NCBI RefSeq assembly: GCF_025567465.1
Contig: NZ_JAOQKI010000006.1
Location: 99,334-163,333 of the forward strand
From: Roseburia_C amylophila
Lineage (GTDB): Bacteria; Bacillota; Clostridia; Lachnospirales; Lachnospiraceae
Direction: 5' to 3'
Length of the DNA: 64,000 nucleotides
A program made the position numbers and the translations under genes. Every line of letters starts with the position of its first letter. Positions within the stretch are counted from its first letter, which is position 1. Positions 59,601 to 64,000 of this stretch are shown here, piece by piece. Under the pieces are notes generated by a model. The model was not told where the DNA came from. It did no database searches and saw nothing but the letters and a program-made list of their open reading frames with translations.

Positions 59601-59835
59601 TTTCTGCCAGTGCTTCTACATTTTCTTCTGTAAAGCCAAGTGTGGATACCAGACGATAATCATAGAATTGCAAATCCTTTAAATAGACATCCGCAGAATG
59701 CACCATGACCGACTGGGTAATCTTAAGGCCGGAAAAAAATGCAACACCCAGTGCAATAATGGCAAGGATAGCAAAATATCTTCCAAAGCTTTTCTTTATC
59801 TCACGAAATGTATTTCTCTTCATCATGGATTTCAT
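56635..59835 (-). CDS. FtsX-type ABC transporter permease with long coiled coil
   Basis: 1066 residues. One membrane segment near the N-terminus (about 20-42), an external domain with a long Ala/Glu/Gln-rich coiled coil (about 240-510, heptad-like AELE, AAKQQ repeats), an FtsX domain with three segments (about 550-690), another external domain (about 740-930) and a last FtsX domain (about 945-1060) with the FYPKETASYVFRENMVL loop. The pattern fits MacB-like or lipoprotein-export permeases of Gram-positives. Its ATPase partner is upstream, 28 bp away. Cargo unknown. Confidence 0.92.
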   Translation of the reverse strand: MKSMMKRNTFREIKKSFGRYFAILAIIALGVAFFSGLKITQSVMVHSADVYLKDLQFYDYRLVSTLGFTEENVEALAEKEDVRAAEGAISAEVLYKDAGENERVIKMHSITEKVNKLKLVAGEMPQSADECVVDSVLFSEDAIGSKLVLSENNTTDDLDKFAYKEYTITGLVQSPCYIQFERGNTSIGNGRISGFAYILKDGFAVDYDTEIYIKFDEDYDIYSDEYDSYMDAKEADWEAYTKEQADIRYEKIVKDAQDELDEKKEELEEKRAEAEAELESAKQQLTDGETEISDGKNQIASAKTELSAKASELQSGKDALSSKAAELESASQQISGQESALAAKKAEYEQGLNAYLAAKQQVTDQRNSLEAAKAQLMENTPGYEEMLAQIEAGLTEVAGAEAELNAKNAELEAAAGQLSSTESQLAAAKQQIEDGKNALAAAEAELTDGENQLAAAKEQIEEKEDQLEAAETELADGLLQYQEKQSEFDEQMQDADDQIADAQSKIDEIEKPETYVLDRNTNVGYVCLKNDSGVVKGIANVFPVFFFLVAALICMTTMNRMVEEQRTQIGVLKALGFSEGKIMGKYLFYSGSAAISGTLIGYVLGIHFFPLVIITAYGIVYKMGGIYYVSDLPLVLVSLTVAVLCSVGTTWLSCHKELKEVAADLMRPKAPKAGKRVFLEHVPFIWKRLKFLQKVSVRNIVRYKKRFFMMVIGISGCTALLVMGFGVRDSVVAVADQQYEEIQLYNIGVTLKAGKMPGEADLKSLDSVLEKENAAGMYAMEKTIDLVTDKGTKSIHMVAVENPDEVGDFISLHTKKQEPIAYPKEGEAVLSKKVAETYAVKKGDTILLRDSDNNEMHLKVTGICENHIYNYVYIAPESYEKQIGDVVFKNVYVRLPDASDIHEVSAALMKADGVTAVTVNSDMLSRISQMMSCMNYIVIIIIICAGALAFIVLYNLNNINITERVREIATIKVLGFYPKETASYVFRENMVLTAIGCGLGLILGKWFHRFVMGEIQIDMVSFNVQINAVSYLFSVLLTMGFAWIVNCMMTGKLERINMAESLKSID

Positions 59836-59863
59836 ATTTCAAACCCTTTCTTTTCCACATGGA

Positions 59864-60565
59864 CTACCATTCAATCTCATCGACATCCACGATATGTTCA
59901 TTTTTCTCTATCTTTTGAATGGTTCCGCTCTTTACGGTAATGACACGGTCTGCCATTGCGGTCAGTGCCTGATTATGTGTAATTACAATGACTGTTTTTT
60001 CCTGTTTTCTGCAGGTGTTCTGCAACAGTTTTAAAACGGCTTTTCCGGTATTGTAATCCAGTGCGCCTGTCGGTTCATCACAAAGCAGCACCTTCGGATT
60101 CTTTGCCAGTGCTCTCGCAATTGCTACTCTCTGCTGTTCTCCACCGGATAGCTGTGCCGGGAAATTGGCTTTCCGTTCACTTAAGCCCACCTCATCTAAA
60201 ACTGTTGCTGCATCTAACGGTTCCTTGCAAATCTGTGCTGCAAGTTCAACATTTTCCAATGCTGTAAGATTCTGCACCAGATTATAAAACTGGAATACAA
60301 ATCCCACATCATATCTCCGGTAACTGGTAAGCTGCCGCTTATTATATGCAGAGACTTCTTCTCCATCCAGATATACTTTTCCGGTGGTCAGATAATCCAT
60401 TCCTCCCAATATATTTAATATTGTTGTCTTTCCCGCTCCGGACGCTCCTACGATAACGCAAAATTCTCCCTTTTCTATCTCAAAATTCACATCATGTAAT
60501 GCTTCTATCGTAACTTCTCCGGTTTTATATACTTTACTTACATTCTGAAAGGATACAAATGCCAT
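59864..60565 (-). CDS. ABC transporter ATP-binding protein (MacB/LolD type)
   Basis: 233 residues. Walker A GASGAGKTT (about 40-48), Q-loop FVFQFYNL, signature LSGGEQQRVAIARALA (about 141-156), Walker B VLLCDEPTGALD and H-loop VITHN. The FQFYNLVQNLTALENV and DEPTGALD sequences are typical of the MacB/LolD/FtsE subfamily that pairs with FtsX permeases. The start has AAGGAGG upstream, 35 bp from the end of the palindrome 60600-60938. Confidence 0.96.
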   Translation of the reverse strand: MAFVSFQNVSKVYKTGEVTIEALHDVNFEIEKGEFCVIVGASGAGKTTILNILGGMDYLTTGKVYLDGEEVSAYNKRQLTSYRRYDVGFVFQFYNLVQNLTALENVELAAQICKEPLDAATVLDEVGLSERKANFPAQLSGGEQQRVAIARALAKNPKVLLCDEPTGALDYNTGKAVLKLLQNTCRKQEKTVIVITHNQALTAMADRVITVKSGTIQKIEKNEHIVDVDEIEW

Positions 60566-60599
60566 TTGATAGCTTCCTCCTTTTATTCTGGTTATTCAA

Positions 60600-60938
60600 G
60601 TGATTGTGCAAACGGAAAGTTATAAAAACCGTCTTTCCGGTTGCTTTGGCTGAATCGCTGCACTGTCCGTCGAAGACAGATGCCACATAATGCCTGCAAG
60701 GGACACTGGGAATTTCGTTATCGTATTAATTTCATCCGGCAACCGGCACAAATTCACATCCATGTTCAGTTGTGCCTCGCTGGTACATCCCTGTACCAGC
60801 GTTGCCTGTTTCCTGATGAAATTCCCAGTGTCCCTAACAGCCTTTATCAGGCATCTGTACTTCGACGAACCATGCAGCAATTCTTACAAACATCAGAAAG
60901 ATAGTCCTGATAACAAAATCTATCTCCTTCACAATCAC
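60600..60938. repeat. Long palindrome with three-way-junction core, element E3
   Basis: Arms from GTGATTG (60600) to CAATCAC (60938). Left GTCTTTCCGGTTGCTTTGGC matches the reverse of the right arm and elements E1 and E2. P1: AGGGACACTGGGAATTTC with a perfect complement (18 bp). Core: P2 GGCAAC/GTTGCC, P3 GGCACAA/TTGTGCC with loop ATTCACATCCATGTTCAG, P4 GCTGGTACA/TGTACCAGC with loop TCCC (GGGA on the minus strand). The gene-free stretch 60566-61091 holds this element and 150 bp of AT-rich sequence. Confidence 0.85.
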
Positions 60939-61091
60939 CTGTTACCTGCTTATTGTAATGGTAGCACAATCTTTTCACTTTTTGAAATTAAATTTTTCTA
61001 AAGTCAAAAAATCCACTTTCTTAGAATCACAGTCAGAATCTGCTATTCTAAAAAAGCGGATTATACATTCAAATATCCGAAAAATTTTTTC

Positions 61092-61490
61092 TTATAACAA
61101 CGGAGCTATCACTGCATCAAACATACAATTTAAACTCTCTTCATATATCTCCTGATACGTGCGGTGAAAAGTCTCAGTAATTGCCATTGCCTGCTTTGGT
61201 ACTTCTTCGTAAAGTCCAAATGCCGCCTCATATACTTCCGGATTCTTATCGTAAAATGCTTCTGTCATGGCATTTTCAAATTCAAATCGTGCGCCCTTGG
61301 AAAGATGCTCTTTAAAATCCTCTTTCCGTACATTTTTCACATAATCATCCTGAAATATATTTAATCCTTCTGCCTTGACTAATTCCTCTAAGCCTTCTTT
61401 TACATCTTCGTAAGTCATAGTCTTGAAATTCTCTACAAAGAATTTGTCAAAGGTCTCCTTATCCGGAAACTGCTTTGTTAAGCTCTCCAT
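61092..61490 (-). CDS. Hypothetical helical protein
   Basis: 132 residues, acidic, all-helical by composition, with FPDKETFDKFF near the N-terminus and a final FDAVIAPLL. No signal peptide or membrane segment. No family recognised. It is the third gene of the unit XRE regulator-96 aa-132 aa, 17 bp after the 96-residue gene, with AGGAGG before the ATG. Confidence 0.75.
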   Translation of the reverse strand: MESLTKQFPDKETFDKFFVENFKTMTYEDVKEGLEELVKAEGLNIFQDDYVKNVRKEDFKEHLSKGARFEFENAMTEAFYDKNPEVYEAAFGLYEEVPKQAMAITETFHRTYQEIYEESLNCMFDAVIAPLL

Positions 61491-61507
61491 CTCTTTTTCC
61501 TCCTGTC

Positions 61508-61798
61508 TTATACCGCATGCAAAATCATGCGTTCCCGATATACCACTTCCATATGGTCTAATACTCTTCTCGCCCGCTGATACTGGTTATAATGTGTACT
61601 GATAACGCAGACTTCCTTCGCCCCATTATAAGCAACTCTCTTATAAAATGGAACTCTCACCCAGTTCTGTGTAAATGGAATCTCATGGCTTACCAGTGTC
61701 CGCATCATCTGACTGCTGACTCTGGCATTGGTAGTTCTGCATAATTCCACATCCCGGTCAATATTTTTCCCCATGGTCTTCGGTTTGTTCTTCTTCAT
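61508..61798 (-). CDS. Hypothetical small basic protein
   Basis: 96 residues, basic (about 19 Lys/Arg). Contains VELCRTTNARVSSQMMRTL and a C-terminal HYNQYQRARRVLDHMEVVYRER. No family recognised. It is 19 bp after the XRE regulator. A toxin partner of that regulator is possible by context only. Confidence 0.75.
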   Translation of the reverse strand: MKKNKPKTMGKNIDRDVELCRTTNARVSSQMMRTLVSHEIPFTQNWVRVPFYKRVAYNGAKEVCVISTHYNQYQRARRVLDHMEVVYRERMILHAV

Positions 61799-61817
61799 AA
61801 TAATACCCTGTCTCCTT

Positions 61818-62051
61818 CTATTTGTCCATAATCTGAATCTCTACGGTCTTCCCCAGACAGCCTGCTACCTTCACCAGAAAATCCAGACTTGGATTATATC
61901 TTCCGCTCTCCAATCTGGAAATATTGGATTTCTTCGTGCCCGCCCGCTCCGCAAGCACTTCCTGGGTAATATGCTGTTCCTTGCGCACCGCCTTCAACTG
62001 ACGCACCACATCCGAACGCGTCGACTGCTCCCTGCTCTTATTCTTCTCCAT
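61818..62051 (-). CDS. XRE-family HTH regulator
   Basis: 77 residues. The Cro/C1-type HTH covers about 15-65: LKAVRKEQHITQEVLAERAG, TKKSNISRLESGRYNPSLDF. It ends in an antitoxin-like EIQIMDK tail. The promoter carries a perfect 18-bp palindrome, so autoregulation is likely. First gene of a three-gene unit. Confidence 0.92.
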   Translation of the reverse strand: MEKNKSREQSTRSDVVRQLKAVRKEQHITQEVLAERAGTKKSNISRLESGRYNPSLDFLVKVAGCLGKTVEIQIMDK

Positions 62052-62076
62052 TTCTCACCTCAACAACTATCTCAAT

Positions 62077-62104
62077 GTTATCATATATGATAACTTTTTG
62101 TCAA
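62077..62104 (-). promoter_or_regulatory. Promoter and operator of the XRE operon
   Basis: Perfect palindrome GTTATCATATATGATAAC (62077-62094) immediately follows a minus-strand TTGACA (62099-62104). The -10 box (GATAAC or TAACAT, 16-18 bp spacing) lies at the palindrome's end, so bound regulator would block polymerase. Confidence 0.8.
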
Positions 62105-62174
62105 CGAAAAAGTACTCTTTCAAAACTTCCAAATCAACTATGCGAAACGCATTTTTCTTGCTACTCGCGTAAAT

Positions 62175-62239
62175 AAAAAATGAGCCATTTCATACGTTTC
62201 TGTTAATGAAACAGAAGACATATTCATAATGACTCATTT
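62175..62239 (-). terminator. Terminator of the GNAT fusion gene
   Basis: On the minus strand AAATGAGTCATT and AATGGCTCATTT close a long interrupted stem with inner TCTGTT-TCATT-AACAGA, followed by TTTTTTA. A second small hairpin GGGAAAT-CCCACTT-ATTTCCC lies just before it. Confidence 0.75.
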
Positions 62240-62289
62240 CGGGAAATAAGTGGGATTTCCCAATTATTCAATTGCTACGCAGTTTACTT

Positions 62290-63558
62290 TTATTTTGCAT
62301 ATCCATCCAAAAATGGTTCTGCAATAAAATATATGGAATTTGTTGTAAATTCATCCTCGTTCGGGTGTGTTATATCTATGCGTTCTTTTATTAACCCATT
62401 ACGTCCCTTGCTGACATCGACATTATATCCGGCTACTTTAAAAGTTTTTATCATATTTTCGTTTTCTTCATAAGTGCCGGAAAATGTTGGCAAAAAAGAA
62501 TATTGCAAGCGGATAAGATTTATCAACGCAGTTGCTATAGACTGTTCCCGATATTGCGGATCTACTAACTCTGTACCAATTTCTATTCCTGAAATCCAAG
62601 TGATTTTATAATCGATATATCCAATTAATCTATCACCATCAAAGCAACCATAAGCAGTCCAAATACCAGAATTCAATCCCTCTTCACACAATTTAGAAAT
62701 ATTATATTCCGGCCAAAAACTTTTTGGTCTGAATTCACTCTTATATAATTCAAGGAAGTCAAGCGCCACGGGAAATTCCTTCAACGTAAGTTTACGAATT
62801 TCATAATTTGATTTTTGCACATAAACGATATGTGCCGTAGATGACAATGATAATAAATAGTTAATAAGATAATTATTCTTTGTGCAATATAAAATTGCAT
62901 CATCTATATTATGAAAAACAATGTCATTTGGAAGTTCTGTGCCAGCTATTGTAATTGTAATAGAATGTGTCGGAGATATTTTATCACAATTATTCTTATT
63001 TTTTTGATTAAAAGCGAGCACAGTCTTTTCCTTTTTCTTTTTATTTTCCTGTTTTAAATATTGCATATGTAGACGAGCGTTCATTGTAATGCCTAATGCC
63101 TTACTAAGCAATACAGTAACATCTTTTTCCTCTAAAAGAGTGTTTTTCCAACTGTTATCCGGAACATTATTAATGAGTTCACACAGTTCTTCCTTAAATG
63201 CACCGGGATTTTCCATATTATCAATAAAAGTTTCTTTTATATATTTATGTAATTCGTTTTTTTGGGATTCATCACCGTATGCATTCCGCACTTCTATCGG
63301 AATTGGAGTTTTTCCATTTTTGTACTGGCTTAAACTTGGATGAAAACTTCTGAAACTCTCTTTATCATCAAGCATTATGGAATACATATATTTATCCCTG
63401 AATCCCAGAATAAGTCCAACAATTTCAGCCTGATTAAGTTTTAAGATTTCTTTTTTCCCGTTATTGTCAGTCAACAATATTGACAATGGCATTTCTTTTT
63501 TAATTAAGTCACATAAATTTGAAAAAGTTAATGTGCTCTGTAATTCTTCAATACTCAT
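62290..63558 (-). CDS. Unknown N-terminal domain fused to a GNAT-like acetyltransferase
   Basis: 422 residues. The start ATG at 63558 has AAAGGAGG 7 bases upstream; the frame is open 8 codons further without a better site. Residues 1-180 form a helical domain I do not recognise. A Lys-rich linker (about 170-185) and a beta-rich segment lead to a GNAT-like domain (about 255-395): strand pattern IEIGTELVDPQYREQSIATALINLI, whose acetyl-CoA loop is RxxxxA with Ser where Gly is usual, then ENENMIKTFKVAGY. Target unknown. The region is AT-richer than the rest and resembles accessory DNA. Confidence 0.8.
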   Translation of the reverse strand: MSIEELQSTLTFSNLCDLIKKEMPLSILLTDNNGKKEILKLNQAEIVGLILGFRDKYMYSIMLDDKESFRSFHPSLSQYKNGKTPIPIEVRNAYGDESQKNELHKYIKETFIDNMENPGAFKEELCELINNVPDNSWKNTLLEEKDVTVLLSKALGITMNARLHMQYLKQENKKKKEKTVLAFNQKNKNNCDKISPTHSITITIAGTELPNDIVFHNIDDAILYCTKNNYLINYLLSLSSTAHIVYVQKSNYEIRKLTLKEFPVALDFLELYKSEFRPKSFWPEYNISKLCEEGLNSGIWTAYGCFDGDRLIGYIDYKITWISGIEIGTELVDPQYREQSIATALINLIRLQYSFLPTFSGTYEENENMIKTFKVAGYNVDVSKGRNGLIKERIDITHPNEDEFTTNSIYFIAEPFLDGYAK

Positions 63559-63570
63559 ACAGGTTCCTCC

Positions 63571-63655
63571 TTTGTTTAGCAAAACGTTTTTATTTGATAA
63601 TTCTATATTATAGGATAGTTAAACAAATAACCATTAAATATTTGTTTAGCAAATA
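63571..63655. promoter_or_regulatory. Direct repeats in the divergent intergenic region
   Basis: TTTGTTTAGCAAA occurs at about 63572 and again at about 63643 inside the near-palindrome ATTTGTTTAGCAAAT. Both lie upstream of the GNAT fusion start and could be operator copies. Confidence 0.4.
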
Positions 63656-63711
63656 TTTCATTAAGCGTTTGAATAAATATTAAAGGATAAATGCGGCTGT
63701 ATCCCGTTTTA

Positions 63712-63739
63712 TTGACTATAAATTATGAGGTAATATAAT
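63712..63739 (+). promoter_or_regulatory. Promoter of the small hydrophobic peptide
   Basis: TTGACT (63712-63717) and TATAAT (63734-63739) with a 16-bp spacer, 55 bp upstream of the start codon. Confidence 0.65.
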
Positions 63740-63793
63740 TAAGCTGTAAAAAAAAGAGAGTTTAATATTCACCATATTAAAGGAGGTATAATC

Positions 63794-63904
63794 ATGAAAA
63801 AAGCAGGCAAAAAAATGTTATATCCAGAAGTTCTCATCTTACTATTATTACTCGCAAAAGCACAGCCACTCATCCAGTTTTGTTTTTATTTCACATTATC
63901 GTAA
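63794..63904 (+). CDS. 36-residue hydrophobic peptide
   Basis: The frame is MKKAGKKMLYPEVLILLLLL followed by AKAQPLIQFCFYFTLS and TAA. A Lys-rich N-terminus is followed by a hydrophobic membrane-spanning stretch. AAAGGAGG lies 8 bases upstream and a consensus-like promoter precedes it, so translation is plausible. No family is recognised; type I toxin-like or signalling peptide are only possibilities. Confidence 0.65.
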   Translation: MKKAGKKMLYPEVLILLLLLAKAQPLIQFCFYFTLS

Positions 63905-63938
63905 AAGAAAAGGGGCTGTAAAATAAGTCCCTAATTAA

Positions 63939-63976
63939 GAAACGCCAACTCCGGCAAATGTCGGTTTTGGCGTTTC
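63939..63976 (+). terminator. Hairpin after the small peptide gene
   Basis: GAAACGCCAA and TTGGCGTTTC pair around a loop that itself holds CCGGCAAATGTCGG, followed by TTTGT. Preceded by GGGGCT-GTAAAATA-AGTCCC at 63911-63931. Confidence 0.6.
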
Positions 63977-64000
63977 TTTGTATGAATTTTTCTATTTTTG

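Noticed and set aside
60620..60904. Short frames on both strands within element E3, and similar ones in E4
   Set aside because: A GNAGTGM-like peptide can be read in both elements, but substitutions follow base pairing rather than codon position and no start signals are present, so structure explains the conservation better.
63908..64000. End of an insertion sequence running out of the window
   Set aside because: GGGGCTGTAAAATAAGTCCC looks vaguely like some IS ends, but no transposase or second end is visible.
1..64000. CRISPR array, prophage, tRNA or rRNA genes
   Set aside because: No regularly spaced direct repeats, phage genes, tRNA cloverleaf or rRNA sequence were recognised on either strand.

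Overview
The window looks like a chromosome segment from an anaerobic, low-to-moderate GC Gram-positive of the class Clostridia, most likely family Lachnospiraceae. The evidence is a pyruvate:ferredoxin oxidoreductase, an anaerobic NrdD/NrdG ribonucleotide reductase, an Rrf2-sufCBDSU Fe-S cluster, the secG-rnr-smpB-ssrA block, a LicT-controlled beta-glucoside PTS, and strong Gram-positive ribosome binding sites with occasional TTG/GTG starts. Nearly all genes lie on the minus strand. The exceptions are an ABC-F gene, a HicB-like gene, a PHP phosphatase, a flippase and one tiny peptide gene. I found no tRNA, rRNA, CRISPR array or transposase.

Layout. 1-2.7 kb: 5' part of PFOR, cut by the window edge. 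2.9-5.5 kb: ABC-F ATPase and an orphan FliD-C-terminus-like protein. 6-10.7 kb: ung, hisF, hisH, an acidic/lysine-rich membrane protein and cheV. 10.8-15.9 kb: lipoprotein, two-component system, a one-TM protein and an SseB-like protein. 16-18.8 kb: nrdD-nrdG behind tandem NrdR-box-like sites. 19-21.6 kb: iron alcohol dehydrogenase and LCP ligase. 21.9-22.5 kb: orphan HicB and an HTH remnant. 22.6-26.1 kb: ssrA, smpB, rnr, secG. 26-34.8 kb: eno, purB, purF, purC, gpmI, CapA-like lipoprotein. 34.9-40.3 kb: suf operon with its Rrf2 regulator. 40.4-43.7 kb: gap-pgk-tpiA. 44-45.2 kb: PHP phosphatase. 45.5-52.9 kb: licT-bglP-bglA-ptsI-HAD operon with two RAT/terminator switches. 52.9-56.6 kb: mnmA, its cysteine desulfurase and a flippase. 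56.6-60.6 kb: FtsX-type ABC exporter. 61-64 kb: AT-richer accessory region with an XRE operon, a GNAT fusion and a 36-residue hydrophobic peptide.

How the genes work together. Central carbon flow is dense here: PTS uptake and phospho-beta-glucosidase feed gap, pgk, tpiA, gpmI and eno, then PFOR and an alcohol dehydrogenase. Suf and the cysteine desulfurases support the Fe-S enzymes (PFOR, NrdG, PurF) and MnmA thiolation. SmpB, tmRNA and RNase R form the trans-translation rescue set.

The most unusual content is non-coding. Four long imperfect palindromes (5798-6046, 43961-44360, 45272-45541, 60600-60938) share sequence blocks. Two of them carry the same three-way-junction core, with paired (compensatory) base changes, a conserved hairpin loop and a GGGA (GNRA) tetraloop when read on the minus strand. 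Two further small repeat families (25724-25795 with 51638-51764; and three 25-nt hairpins at 31721, 42611 and 45208) also sit in intergenic leaders and trailers. These are the best candidates for an undescribed structured RNA or non-autonomous mobile element.
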